Assembly (NCBI RefSeq): GCF_002954585.1
Contig: NZ_MSCI01000002.1
Coordinates: 63,266-127,265, forward strand
Source: Vibrio chagasii
GTDB lineage: Bacteria > Pseudomonadota > Gammaproteobacteria > Enterobacterales > Vibrionaceae
DNA: 64,000 nucleotides
Direction: 5' to 3'
The first letter of the stretch is position 1. Each line of letters opens with the position of its first letter. The notes beneath the pieces are model-generated. The model searched no databases. It was not told where the DNA came from and saw only the letters and a list, made by a program, of their open reading frames with translations. The translations under genes were made by a program, and so were the position numbers. This document shows positions 20,602-29,659 of this stretch, piece after piece.

Positions 20602-22149
20602 TTAAACTGTCGCGATTTTTTGCTGCTTCATTTCAGCAATGGTGTCTGCACGTTGAATGCTGTTGATAACGTGCAATAGCGCCTGACCAGAAGCTTCAAC
20701 GATATCGGTTGATACGCCTGTGCCGTGGTACTTACGACCTTTATAGTTCGCAATGATGTCAGCTTGGCCTAAACCGTCTTCACCTTCACCTTTCGCGGTT
20801 AGGTCGAACTTGTCTAGTACGATTTCGTAGCCAGTTAAGCGGTAGATACATTGGTATAGTGCGTCAACTGGACCGTTACCAACAGCCGCTTCGCACTTCT
20901 CTTCGTCACCACATTGCAGCTTGATGCTGGTTGTAGACATTACACTACCAGATTGTACGCTTAGGTAGTTAAGTTTGTAGAAGTCATCTTCGTCACGTAG
21001 ATTTGCGAAGTGCATTAATGCTTCTAAGTCGTAATCGAAGACTTGGCCTTTACGGTCAGCAAGCTTCAAGAAGTCTTCGTACAATGAATCTAGGCTGTAT
21101 TCGTTGTCTTTGTAACCCATCGCGTCCATGTGGCTCTTAACAGCAGCACGACCACTACGGCTTGTTAGGTTCAATGCTTTGTTTTTCAAGCCAATAGACT
21201 CAGGAGTCATGATCTCGTAAGTGTTTTTGTTCTTTAACATGCCATCTTGGTGGATACCTGAAGAGTGGCTGAATGCGTTAGCGCCAACGATCGCTTTATT
21301 ATCTTGGATAGGCATGTGGCAAAGCTGGCTCACCAACTTACTGGTGCGGTGGATCTCTTGGTGATCTAGGCCAGTGTGAACGCCTAGCAACTCTTGGCGA
21401 GTTTTGATGATCATTGCGATCTCTTCTAAAGAACAGTTACCCGCACGCTCACCAATGCCGTTAATGGTACCTTCAACTTGTCTAGCACCCGCTTGTACCG
21501 CTGCGATTGAGTTAGCAACCGACATGCCTAAATCATCGTGACAGTGAACAGAGATGATCGCTTGATCGATGTTTGGTACACGGTCAAATAGCGTTTTGAT
21601 AATACCGCCAAACTCGTTAGGCACTGTGTAGCCCACTGTATCTGGAATATTGATGGTTTTTGCGCCTGCGTTGATGGCAGCTTCAACCATGCGACATAGA
21701 TTATCGATAGGCGTACGACCTGCATCTTCACAAGAGAATTCAACATCGTCTGTGTAGTTACGTGCGTGTTTAACGGCTTTGACTGCCATCTCTACCACGT
21801 CATCGTAGCTGCGACGAAGCTTGTCTTGTACGTGTACTGTCGACGTAGAAATAAAGGTATGAATACGGAACTGCTCAGCCACTTTTAACGCTTCAGCAGC
21901 TGCATCGATATCTTTCGCTACCGCACGAGAAAGCGCACAGATTCGGCTGTCTTTAATGTTCTTTGCGATGGTTTGTACCGACTCAAAATCACCTGGCGAT
22001 GATACAGGGAAGCCAGCTTCGATTACGTCCACACCCAGTCTTTCAAGTGCATAAGCAATTTGTAACTTCTCTTTTACTGTCAGGCTTGCAGCTAGAGCCT
22101 GCTCGCCGTCACGTAAAGTCGTATCAAAAATTATCACTTGATCGTTCAT
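20602..22149 (-). CDS. leuA: 2-isopropylmalate synthase
   Basis: LeuA condenses acetyl-CoA with 2-ketoisovalerate, the committed and leucine-inhibited step of leucine synthesis. The 515-aa protein begins [18 protein letters not shown] with the HMGL signature; [15 protein letters not shown] supplies metal-binding histidines. The C-terminal third (from about residue 390) is the regulatory LeuA dimer domain that binds leucine. It is the first structural gene of leuABCD and lies behind the leader peptide and attenuator at 22232-22347. Confidence 0.98.
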   Translation of the reverse strand: MNDQVIIFDTTLRDGEQALAASLTVKEKLQIAYALERLGVDVIEAGFPVSSPGDFESVQTIAKNIKDSRICALSRAVAKDIDAAAEALKVAEQFRIHTFISTSTVHVQDKLRRSYDDVVEMAVKAVKHARNYTDDVEFSCEDAGRTPIDNLCRMVEAAINAGAKTINIPDTVGYTVPNEFGGIIKTLFDRVPNIDQAIISVHCHDDLGMSVANSIAAVQAGARQVEGTINGIGERAGNCSLEEIAMIIKTRQELLGVHTGLDHQEIHRTSKLVSQLCHMPIQDNKAIVGANAFSHSSGIHQDGMLKNKNTYEIMTPESIGLKNKALNLTSRSGRAAVKSHMDAMGYKDNEYSLDSLYEDFLKLADRKGQVFDYDLEALMHFANLRDEDDFYKLNYLSVQSGSVMSTTSIKLQCGDEEKCEAAVGNGPVDALYQCIYRLTGYEIVLDKFDLTAKGEGEDGLGQADIIANYKGRKYHGTGVSTDIVEASGQALLHVINSIQRADTIAEMKQQKIATV

Positions 22150-22231
22150 GGGTGCTTCCTTATATCGACATTGTATCGATTGCTATCCAAATTATTATTG
22201 AGAATGATGTTCTTTTAAAAGTGCCAGTTAC

Positions 22232-22256
22232 AAAAAAACCCGCTCAGCGCGGGTTT
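22232..22256 (-). terminator. leu operon attenuator (terminator and antiterminator)
   Basis: On the minus strand AACCCGC(GC) and GCGGGTT form a stable stem followed by seven T's, between the leader peptide and leuA. The 5' arm ACCCGCGC (22247-22254) can instead pair with GCGTGGGT (22287-22294), which overlaps the end of the leader ORF, with one G-U pair. A ribosome reaching the leader stop would hide that segment and allow termination; a ribosome stalled on leucine codons would not. Confidence 0.88.
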
Positions 22257-22284
22257 AATATTTGTGTAGTTCTTGACCCACAAC

Positions 22285-22347
22285 TTACCCACGCGATTGG
22301 TTCACGATAAGGAGAAGTTTCAGCAGTCGAGAAGAAGAAAAAATCAT
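22285..22347 (-). CDS. leuL: leu operon leader peptide
   Basis: This 20-codon ORF reads MIFSSSRLLKLLLIVNQSRG. Five of six consecutive residues from 8 to 13 are leucine (CTG CTG AAA CTT CTC CTT), the expected sensor of leucyl-tRNA charging. The stop codon overlaps the antiterminator segment and is followed by the attenuator hairpin, then leuA. The Shine-Dalgarno is weak (GGAT about 9 bp upstream). The arrangement matches the known gammaproteobacterial leu attenuation leader. Confidence 0.9.
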   Translation of the reverse strand: MIFSSSRLLKLLLIVNQSRG

Positions 22348-22381
22348 TACACAAATATCCGTAAATAAACTGTTAACACCA

Positions 22382-22410
22382 TATTTACCGTAATTTATTC
22401 TGAGCGTCAA
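22382..22410 (-). promoter_or_regulatory. Likely leu operon promoter
   Basis: On the minus strand TTGACG (22405-22410) is followed after 17 bp by TAAATA (22382-22387). The -35 matches five of six bases; the -10 is weak. It lies about 35 bp before the leader start, suitable for the leu transcript. Confidence 0.45.
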
Positions 22411-22616
22411 ACAAGAAAATCCAATATCAGCATACATTAGCGGCGTTTTGTTTTGGTTTGTGCTAATAATCTTGCGATTATTGGTTTTATCATCTGCTTG
22501 GGGTTTTGTGGTTGGGCGGTTAGTTTATCGTTTGGTTTATGTGTAGGTTAAAACTTTGTAGTAAATCTTTTTAATGGAACGATTCACCAAAAAAATCACA
22601 AGCGCGTTTAAATTAA

Positions 22617-22698
22617 TTAATCAATTGATTAAATAGTGAGTAATTAATCTTCTGCCAGCGTGTTGATTTATCCCTATAATTAATCGTGTGATTAATTA
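22617..22698 (+). promoter_or_regulatory. Operator-like palindromes upstream of the TetR-family regulator
   Basis: TTAATCAATTGATTAA (22617-22632) is a perfect palindrome. TAATTAATC (22677-22685), spacer GTGT, GATTAATTA (22690-22698) is a perfect 9-bp inverted repeat just before the regulator start. A third TAATTAATC is at 22641-22649. The shared half-site suggests autoregulation of the efflux operon by its TetR repressor. Confidence 0.6.
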
Positions 22699-22716
22699 GG
22701 TTGGTAGGTTTTAGTG

Positions 22717-23376
22717 ATGGCAGGGCGCAAAGCAGGACGACCGCAGCAGAATCTCGATGTCAGGCAGTTGCTTATTGAGCATGCTCGTGATCTGTTCGTC
22801 GTTCAACCATATGACAAGGTATCCACTCGTTTAATTGCTGAACGAGCCGGAGTGAATATCGCGATGATTCGATATTACTTTGGTAACAAAGCAGGGTTGT
22901 TTGAAGCAATGCTGCGTGAAACGTTGCGACCAATGCAACTCCAGATGCATAAGCTGGTAGATGAGAGCAGCCACGAGAACTTTCTCGATTTAATGCGCAC
23001 TTACTACAAAGAGATGGTCAAGGTTCCTAAGTTTCCTCGCTTAATTGCTCAAGTGATGAATATGCCACCTTCAGAGGTGCAGAGAGAGCTGCTAGAGAAG
23101 GTCTTTCTCGATGTCACTAAACCTGCTCAAGATGTCATTTTTGAAAAGCTGATGGCACAAGGCGTTTTGCGGAAGGATATGGATCCTAAGCTCTGCCGCG
23201 TGTCGTATATAAGCTTGATGGTGTTTCCGTTTATAGCACCGCCGCCCTTGCTGGCTATTCATGGCATCGAGCTTAATGAAGCTTTTCTGAATCGATTAAT
23301 CGAACACAACATTCAACTGATGACGGAAGGCTTTATCAATGCACCAAGCCCTTCATCTTTGCAGGAACCCAAATAA
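22717..23376 (+). CDS. TetR-family transcriptional regulator of the adjacent RND pump
   Basis: The 219-aa protein has an N-terminal TetR helix-turn-helix: LIEHARDLF, VSTRLIAERAGVNIAMIRYYFGN and KAGLFEAML (residues 18-63). The C-terminal ligand domain is unspecific in sequence. Its stop shares one base with the membrane-fusion gene start, so it heads a three-gene coupled operon. Two palindromes with TTAATC/GATTAA half-sites lie upstream and probably act as its operators. I prefer ATG 22717 to the GTG at 22714. The inducer is unknown. Confidence 0.9.
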   Translation: MAGRKAGRPQQNLDVRQLLIEHARDLFVVQPYDKVSTRLIAERAGVNIAMIRYYFGNKAGLFEAMLRETLRPMQLQMHKLVDESSHENFLDLMRTYYKEMVKVPKFPRLIAQVMNMPPSEVQRELLEKVFLDVTKPAQDVIFEKLMAQGVLRKDMDPKLCRVSYISLMVFPFIAPPPLLAIHGIELNEAFLNRLIEHNIQLMTEGFINAPSPSSLQEPK

Positions 23377-24713
23377 TGAGAATAAATAAAAAGCTCCTTT
23401 TCTTCCCAGCCCTAGCTGTTGGTGTGATTGGTCTAGTGGTGGCGATTAACTTGAAGCCAGATTTACCAACTAAGCCCGCCGGCGACAGGGCACGCTTGGT
23501 TGAAACTGTCAGTTTAGAGAAGCAGATGATCGCACCGTTGGCGGTTGGTTTTGGCAAAGTGGTACCTAAGGTTGAATGGAAAGCGATTGCCGAAGTAACA
23601 GGACAGATCGTTTATCGACACCCCGATCTTGAGAAAGGGCAAGTGATCCCTGCAGGAACTGAGGTGCTTAAGATCGATCCTTTGGATTACGAGTTGAAGT
23701 TGGTGCAAGCCGAGGCGGATCTTAAATCGAGCCAGACCTCACTAGAGAAACTGAATCAAGAAGAAGAGAACCTGAAACAGACACTGAAGATCGAAAAAAA
23801 TCGTTTAGTGATCAGTAATAAAGAGCTACAACGTAAACAAGATCTGCGTAAGAAAGGGCTGACCTCTCAGTCCGATGTCGACCTTCAACAGCAGAGCGCA
23901 CTTTCCCAACAGAAGCTGGTGTTAGATATACAGAACCAAATCGCCTTAATGCCAGATGAAAAGCGTGTCGCACAAGCGGTGATTAAGGTCAATGTCTCTA
24001 AAGTAAAAGAAGCGCAACGCTCTTTAGATAAAACCACCATCACCTTGCCTAGACCAATGCGAATCGCTCAAGTCGATATTGAACAGAATCAAGTGGTTAA
24101 TCTGCAGCAAGAGATGTTCATTGCTCATGGGATTGACGTTATGGAGGTTGAGGCACAGCTCTCTATTCACGATATGCAAACTTTAGCCTCAAGCTTTACT
24201 CAATTCCCTCGCGATTCAGCTGGCATACCAAATCCATATCAAACGCCAGCTAAGGCAAGCATTCAGCTAAACAGTGGCAGCCTAAATCTGACTTGGCCAG
24301 CCAAGGTTGCACGAATCAGTGAAACTGTGGATGAAAACCAAGCGACAGCGGGCATCATCCTTGAAATCAATCAAGATTATTCTGCGCTTCAGCCAAACAG
24401 CGCTACGCCTTTAGTGAATGGTATGTTTGTTAAAGCGGAGATTGAAGGATTAGCAAATCCAAGCTGGGTTGTGCCTGAACGTGCCTTACATGGCGATAAG
24501 GTTTATTTGATGGATGAGAACCAGCGTTTGAAGGTTGTGAATGTCGAAGTACTTTACCGCCGAGATAACCAAGTAGTTATCCGTGGTGAATTTAAGACCG
24601 GAGACAAACTGGTTCTTAACGACGTTCTGCCCGCTATTGAAGGCATGCTGCTGAAAGAGTCTGGTTCAAATGGTGATGAGCTTTCCGCTGACAGTGAGGA
24701 GCGCGCTTCATGA
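23376..24713 (+). CDS. RND efflux periplasmic adaptor (membrane-fusion) protein
   Basis: The 445-aa HlyD/AcrA-type adaptor links an inner-membrane RND pump to an outer-membrane channel. It has an N-terminal signal/anchor (LLFFPALAVGVIGLVVAI), a lipoyl-like half (EVTGQIVYRHPDLEKGQVI), a coiled-coil hairpin at about residues 112-190, and beta-barrel and membrane-proximal domains (WVVPERALHGDKVYLMDEN). It overlaps the RND gene in an ATGA junction. No outer-membrane factor is encoded nearby, so TolC is the probable partner. Confidence 0.9.
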   Translation: MRINKKLLFFPALAVGVIGLVVAINLKPDLPTKPAGDRARLVETVSLEKQMIAPLAVGFGKVVPKVEWKAIAEVTGQIVYRHPDLEKGQVIPAGTEVLKIDPLDYELKLVQAEADLKSSQTSLEKLNQEEENLKQTLKIEKNRLVISNKELQRKQDLRKKGLTSQSDVDLQQQSALSQQKLVLDIQNQIALMPDEKRVAQAVIKVNVSKVKEAQRSLDKTTITLPRPMRIAQVDIEQNQVVNLQQEMFIAHGIDVMEVEAQLSIHDMQTLASSFTQFPRDSAGIPNPYQTPAKASIQLNSGSLNLTWPAKVARISETVDENQATAGIILEINQDYSALQPNSATPLVNGMFVKAEIEGLANPSWVVPERALHGDKVYLMDENQRLKVVNVEVLYRRDNQVVIRGEFKTGDKLVLNDVLPAIEGMLLKESGSNGDELSADSEERAS

Positions 24714-27700
24714 TCAAGTTCTTCTCAAGACACCCAACCGCAGCCAACTTGTTGATGCTTGGTTTGTTGATATTGGGTTTGAGTTCGTTATCTACCATCA
24801 AACGTGAAACTTTTCCTGCTTACGATCCGCCTTACATCATGGCAGCGATTGTTTATCCGGGTGCTTCACCACAGGAGGTCGAAGAGAGCCTGTGTGTGCG
24901 AATGGAAGACGCGGTCGATGGCTTAGCGAACATTGAAGAAACCCAATGTGAGGCGATAGAAGGCAGTGCACGTCTAATTCTCAAGCTCAATGAGAAAGCG
25001 AATATCGGCCGAATGCTGGTGGATGTGCAAACTCAGATCAACTCGATCAACGATTTTCCTACCGAGATTGAATCACCGGTTGTACAAGAGCTGGATTGGA
25101 ATGAGCCAGTCGTTGATATCGCGATCACTGCGTACACCTCATGGCCTGAACTGAAGGCATACGCTGAAGATCTGAAACGCACAATGAAGCTCGATTACGA
25201 TGTTTCACTGGTTGATGTCAGCGGATTTTCTGATCACCAATATCGTGTTGAACTGGATAATCAAGCGATTCGTCAACTCGGTTTGAGTGTCGGTGATATT
25301 GCCGATCAGATTGGCCGCCAGAATGTGAAACTGCCGAGTGGTAACGTTGAAACGCCAGACAAAAACTTCCTGATTCGCTTCGATGAAAGGCGTATTACAC
25401 CCGTGGAATTGGAAAGTATTGTTGTGGGTTCAGCGCCAAATGGCTCTGTGATCCGTTTACGAGATATTGCCAAGATCACCGACCGTTTTGAGCTTGATGA
25501 ACAGAAGGTGCTATTTGATGGCAAACCTTCTGCGCTGCTTAAAATTAGCAAGAACAAAGAAGATGATGCACTGAGAATTAAAGAGCGTGTCACTCAGTTT
25601 GTTGAGGACCAGCGTGCAATTGCACCTGGTGGCGTGACTCTGCAAATGACCAACGATCTCTCCTCTGTATTGTGGGATCGCTTGACCATGATGGTGCGCA
25701 ATGGCTGGCAAGGTATTGTGCTGGTATTCGCAACCATGTGGCTGTTCTTCAGCTTACGTTATTCATTTTGGGTTGCAGCAGGCCTGCCGGTGGCTTTTCT
25801 TGGCGGATTGTTCTTAATGGCCAATTTAGGACTGTCGATTAACATTATGTCACTGGTCGGTTTGTTGATGGCGATCGGTATTATGATGGATGACGCCATT
25901 GTGATCGCAGAATCGATAGCCTCCCACCTAGACCGAGGGCAAAACGTTGATGACGCGGTGTATAACGGCGTTAAGAAAGTACTTCCCGGCGTGTTGTCTT
26001 CCTTTTTAACGACGGTGTGTATCTTCGGTAGCTTGTTATTTCTCGATGGGGAAATGGGCGCGGTACTCAAGGCCGTTCCTCAGGTGCTGATTTTGGTGCT
26101 GTCGTTGAGCTTGATCGAAGCTTTCTTAATTCTGCCGAATCACTTGTCGCATTCGCTACACAAAGAGAAAAACGATAAGCCAGCGCTGCGCTTCAAAACC
26201 GTGTTACTAGAGAAGTTTGAGAACTTCCGCAATACCACCTTGATGAATATGGTCGAGAAAGTGGTGACTTTCCGCTATGCCTTTATGGGCGGAGTGTTGA
26301 CCTTATTGCTTCTGTCTATCGCTTTGATTGCAGGTGGTATTGTCAAATTTCAGCCATTCCCAGAGTTGGATGGTGATATTGCTGAGGCGCGTATTATCCT
26401 TCCTCCTGGTGCATCATTGTCTCAAACCGAGAGAGTGGTCGATAAGATTGTGGCTTCTGCAGAACGTTTGAATGAGCAGTGGAGCGAAGAGGTTGAAGAG
26501 GGCAACACGCTCGTCGAACATATCACCAGCCAGTTCAATGCCAATGCCGATGCCAACGAATCAGGCCCGCACTTGGCTACCGTGCGCTTAGATCTTCGTG
26601 GGGCAGAGAGCCGCAACACGGTGATTGATGATTTCATAAATGCATGGCGAGAGGATATCGGTGAACTCGCAGACCCAATTTCATTGGTTTTCAAGCAACC
26701 AACCATGGGGCCGGGTGGGCGAGCGATAGAAATCCGTGCCAAGCATGATGACCTCAATGCACTGAAAGCCGCATCTCTGGATATTCAGGCTTATCTTAAT
26801 GAGTTTGATGGTGTTCATGGCGTGCTTGATGACATGCGCATGGGTAAAGAAGAGATCTTGGTTAAGCTTCGCCCAGGTGCTGAAACCTATAATGTGAACG
26901 GGCAGATGATTGCATCTCAACTGCGTGCTGCCTTCTTTGGCCAGACAGCGGACGAGATTCAAATCGGTGTTGAGAATATCTCAATAGAGGTGCGTCTTGA
27001 TAAAGAGCAAGCGGGTGACATTCAACAGCTTGCTAACTTCCCGATCATTACCGCGGACGGCAGCCAAATTCCGTTAGCTACGCTGGCGACGCTCGATTTC
27101 CAGCGTAATTACGTACGTATCCAACGTATTGACGGGCTGAGAACCATTAGTATCTTTGGTGATATTGATAATAAGAAAGCGAGTTCTTCAGCGATCTTGG
27201 CTCAGTTTCAAAAAGATGAAGCGCCTAAACTCATTCAGAAGTACCCAGGCTTACGTTTTGACTTTGAAGGGGAAGCGAAGGATGCAGCCAAGACGGGTGC
27301 CTCGATGGGTAAAGGCTTCTTGCTCGGTCTATTTGGTGTGTTTGCTATCCTGAGTTATCAATTCAGAAGCTATTTAGAGCCTGTGGTTGTGATGCTCGCG
27401 ATTCCATTAGCCTTTATTGGGGTGGTGGTGGGTCACTGGGTGCTTGGTCACTCGTTAAGTATGCCGAGTATGATGGGCTTTGTGTCGCTCGCCGGGATTG
27501 TAGTTAACGATTCTATCTTACTCGTTCAATACATTCGTCATCACGTTGATGAAGGAGATAGCGTGCATGACTCGGTAGTGAAAGCGAGTCGCGAGCGTTT
27601 CCGTGCCGTGTTCTTGACCTCGATGACGACGGCAGCTGGTTTGTTGCCTCTACTCACCGAAACCAGCTTGCAAGCTCAGGTTATTCAGCCTTTGGTTATC

Positions 27701-27817
27701 TCGATCGTATTTGGCATCTTTGCTTCAACCTTGCTAGTGCTGTTTATGATCCCTGCTGCTTACGCAATCTTGGCTGACTTCGGTTTAGTGAAAAAGCACG
27801 AGCCCCTTTCGCTATAG
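24710..27817 (+). CDS. RND-family efflux pump, inner-membrane subunit
   Basis: The 1035-aa protein has the AcrB/MexB architecture: 12 predicted helices in two repeats, each with a large periplasmic loop. TM1 is at FSRHPTAANLLMLGLLILGL; TM4 carries the proton-relay pair in GIGIMMDDAIVIAES-type sequence; the second half has SMMGFVSLAGIVVNDSILLVQ. Uptake from the periplasm driven by the proton gradient is known for the family. It is the third gene of a TetR-adaptor-pump operon. Substrates are unknown; close similarity to a named Vibrio Vex pump cannot be assigned by eye. Confidence 0.92.
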   Translation: MIKFFSRHPTAANLLMLGLLILGLSSLSTIKRETFPAYDPPYIMAAIVYPGASPQEVEESLCVRMEDAVDGLANIEETQCEAIEGSARLILKLNEKANIGRMLVDVQTQINSINDFPTEIESPVVQELDWNEPVVDIAITAYTSWPELKAYAEDLKRTMKLDYDVSLVDVSGFSDHQYRVELDNQAIRQLGLSVGDIADQIGRQNVKLPSGNVETPDKNFLIRFDERRITPVELESIVVGSAPNGSVIRLRDIAKITDRFELDEQKVLFDGKPSALLKISKNKEDDALRIKERVTQFVEDQRAIAPGGVTLQMTNDLSSVLWDRLTMMVRNGWQGIVLVFATMWLFFSLRYSFWVAAGLPVAFLGGLFLMANLGLSINIMSLVGLLMAIGIMMDDAIVIAESIASHLDRGQNVDDAVYNGVKKVLPGVLSSFLTTVCIFGSLLFLDGEMGAVLKAVPQVLILVLSLSLIEAFLILPNHLSHSLHKEKNDKPALRFKTVLLEKFENFRNTTLMNMVEKVVTFRYAFMGGVLTLLLLSIALIAGGIVKFQPFPELDGDIAEARIILPPGASLSQTERVVDKIVASAERLNEQWSEEVEEGNTLVEHITSQFNANADANESGPHLATVRLDLRGAESRNTVIDDFINAWREDIGELADPISLVFKQPTMGPGGRAIEIRAKHDDLNALKAASLDIQAYLNEFDGVHGVLDDMRMGKEEILVKLRPGAETYNVNGQMIASQLRAAFFGQTADEIQIGVENISIEVRLDKEQAGDIQQLANFPIITADGSQIPLATLATLDFQRNYVRIQRIDGLRTISIFGDIDNKKASSSAILAQFQKDEAPKLIQKYPGLRFDFEGEAKDAAKTGASMGKGFLLGLFGVFAILSYQFRSYLEPVVVMLAIPLAFIGVVVGHWVLGHSLSMPSMMGFVSLAGIVVNDSILLVQYIRHHVDEGDSVHDSVVKASRERFRAVFLTSMTTAAGLLPLLTETSLQAQVIQPLVISIVFGIFASTLLVLFMIPAAYAILADFGLVKKHEPLSL

Positions 27818-27848
27818 AGTTTTAAGTCAGAAATTAGAAATGAATAAT

Positions 27849-27877
27849 AAAGCGGCCTAGGGTCGCTTTATTTTTAT
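27849..27877 (+). terminator. Intrinsic terminator of the RND operon
   Basis: AAAGCGGCC, loop TAG, GGTCGCTTTATTTTT forms a hairpin with one G-U pair 31 bp after the pump gene stop. Confidence 0.75.
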
Positions 27878-27933
27878 ATGAGGTGAATAAGCCTCTGATA
27901 CGGTGAATCATCGGCTTCTCAACCGTGGAAAAT

Positions 27934-27982
27934 TTCATTTTAGTTCATTCAAAACGTCACTTAACTGTCATTTGTTGGGCAT
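27934..27982 (+). promoter_or_regulatory. Pho-box-like tandem repeats upstream of the PAP2 gene
   Basis: CGTCAC-TTAA-CTGTCAT (27955-27971) resembles the PhoB box CTGTCAT-N4-CTGTCAY. TCAT-like units end at 27938, 27948, 27960, 27971 and 27982, a 10-12 bp period that fits tandem PhoB binding. It lies about 40-90 bp before the PAP2 start. No clear -10 hexamer is visible at the ideal distance. Confidence 0.45.
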
Positions 27983-28023
27983 AACTTGACCCTTAACTGA
28001 ATAAGTATTGTTAAGGAGAACGT

Positions 28024-28548
28024 ATGCGTACTATCGAACCTATTGTCCGCTGGGATGTGGCATTTTCTGTTTTCTGTTTAAAGAACCGGCTTAGTGGCCA
28101 ACATGCGACGTTGAGTAAGGCGGTCTCTCATACGGGGGATGGTCACCTCTATATATTGATTGCTTTGATTGCATTGCTCGCCGATAGCAAAACAGGCAGT
28201 GATTTTCTGATAGTGGGCTTAACCGCATTCGCTATTGAATTGCCGATTTACTGGTTTGCGAAAAATACCCTCAAGCGTCGCAGGCCCGCGGAATTCTCTT
28301 CTCTACTTTACTCTCATATTGTCCCATCAGATAAGTACAGCCTGCCATCTGGGCATGCCGCTGCTGCTTTTGTTATGGCGACATTAATCGGACATTTCTA
28401 TCCGAGCTTGTATCTATTTAGTTTGATTTGGGCCACAGCGATTGCCGTCTCTCGAATACTACTCGGTGTGCACTTCTTAACGGATGTACTCATTGGTGCA
28501 GCTTTGGGGATGGCATGTACCAGTCTCGCTATCAGCCTCGTTCTTTAA
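28024..28548 (+). CDS. PAP2-family membrane lipid phosphatase
   Basis: The 174-aa protein is a PAP2 (type 2 phosphatidic acid) phosphatase with about five membrane helices. The three catalytic motifs are complete: KNTLKRRRP (K-x6-RP), LPSGHAAAA (PSGH) and SRILLGVHFLTD (SR-x5-H-x3-D). It likely dephosphorylates phosphatidate, phosphatidylglycerophosphate or undecaprenyl diphosphate at the inner membrane. AAGGAG precedes the start. A glycosyltransferase gene follows after 55 bp, and the pair may act in glycolipid formation. The true substrate is not decided. Confidence 0.92.
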   Translation: MRTIEPIVRWDVAFSVFCLKNRLSGQHATLSKAVSHTGDGHLYILIALIALLADSKTGSDFLIVGLTAFAIELPIYWFAKNTLKRRRPAEFSSLLYSHIVPSDKYSLPSGHAAAAFVMATLIGHFYPSLYLFSLIWATAIAVSRILLGVHFLTDVLIGAALGMACTSLAISLVL

Positions 28549-28603
28549 TCATTGATCAGTCATCACTACTAAGCGCTTAAGTAGCGAATCGAAAGGAAGT
28601 CTC

Positions 28604-29659
28604 ATGAAAATATTATACGGCGTACAAGGTACTGGAAATGGTCACATTGCACGAGCAAGGGCAATGGCCGTCGCGTTTCGTCAGCAGAATATTGATGTTG
28701 ATTTTCTCTTTTCAGGCCGAGAAGCGAGCAAGTACTTCTCGATGGAAGAGTTTGGCAACTACCAAGTACGTAACGGCTTAACTTTTTATAGTGAGCAGGG
28801 GCAGGTCAAATATGGAAAGACATTCATAAAGAATAATGTCTGGCGCTTTCTTAATGAGGTTAAACAGCTGGATCTTACGCCCTATGACTTGGTGCTCAAT
28901 GACTTTGAACCTGTGACGGCTTGGGCGGCCAAAAGGCAGGGCGTTCCTTGTATCGGTATCAGCCACCAAAATGCATTTCGTTATGATGTACCCAAAGAGG
29001 GAGGAAACTGGATTGAGCATTCTGTGATTCAACACTTTGCGCCGACAGAGCATTCTATCGGTTTGCACTGGTATCATTTCGAGCAACCAATATTGCCGCC
29101 TATCGTTCACACCTTAGCTCACCACGAGCAGGCTCAAGTACCACAGGATTTCACATTGGTCTATTTGCCGTTTGAGGATCTTGAAGCAATTTCAGAGCTA
29201 CTAATGAAGTTTATTTCGCACAGTTTTGTCTGTTATCACCCAAATGTGATTGAGCATAGCCAAGTTGAAAATATTACCTTCAAACCACTCAGTCATGCGG
29301 GTTTCCAATTCGACCTAAATCAGTGCTCTGGTGTGGTGGCTAATGGTGGGTTTGAACTGCCATCTGAAGCGCTGACTCTGGGCAAGAAGTTATTGCTTAA
29401 ACCACTTGATGGGCAGTTTGAACAGCAGAGCAATGTGGCCACACTTGAGGCGCTTGGATTAGCTCAAACCATGAGCTTTCTTGATCCGGCGATTTTGCGT
29501 AGTTGGCTCAACGAAAAACAAGCTGAAGTTGTCTCTTATCCAGATGTCGCTAGTGCGCTTGTTGAGTGGGTTTTAGCCGGGAATTGGGCCAATCAAGATG
29601 ACCTAAGAAAACAGCTTTGGGACAAGGTAGACTTTCCGAGCTACGCATCGCTCACCTAA
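28604..29659 (+). CDS. Glycosyltransferase, MJ1255/VC2487 family
   Basis: The 351-aa protein has the GT-B fold seen in UDP-glycosyltransferases of the MurG/UGT type. The start ILYGVQGTGNGHIARARAMA is the family N-terminus; GVVANGGFELPSEALTLGKK is the nucleotide-sugar donor site near residue 245. The family is named after VC2487 of V. cholerae, where it also lies close to leuO. It lacks membrane helices. It is probably co-transcribed with the PAP2 gene, since no terminator lies between; diacylglycerol from PAP2 action is a possible acceptor (inference). Confidence 0.88.
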   Translation: MKILYGVQGTGNGHIARARAMAVAFRQQNIDVDFLFSGREASKYFSMEEFGNYQVRNGLTFYSEQGQVKYGKTFIKNNVWRFLNEVKQLDLTPYDLVLNDFEPVTAWAAKRQGVPCIGISHQNAFRYDVPKEGGNWIEHSVIQHFAPTEHSIGLHWYHFEQPILPPIVHTLAHHEQAQVPQDFTLVYLPFEDLEAISELLMKFISHSFVCYHPNVIEHSQVENITFKPLSHAGFQFDLNQCSGVVANGGFELPSEALTLGKKLLLKPLDGQFEQQSNVATLEALGLAQTMSFLDPAILRSWLNEKQAEVVSYPDVASALVEWVLAGNWANQDDLRKQLWDKVDFPSYASLT

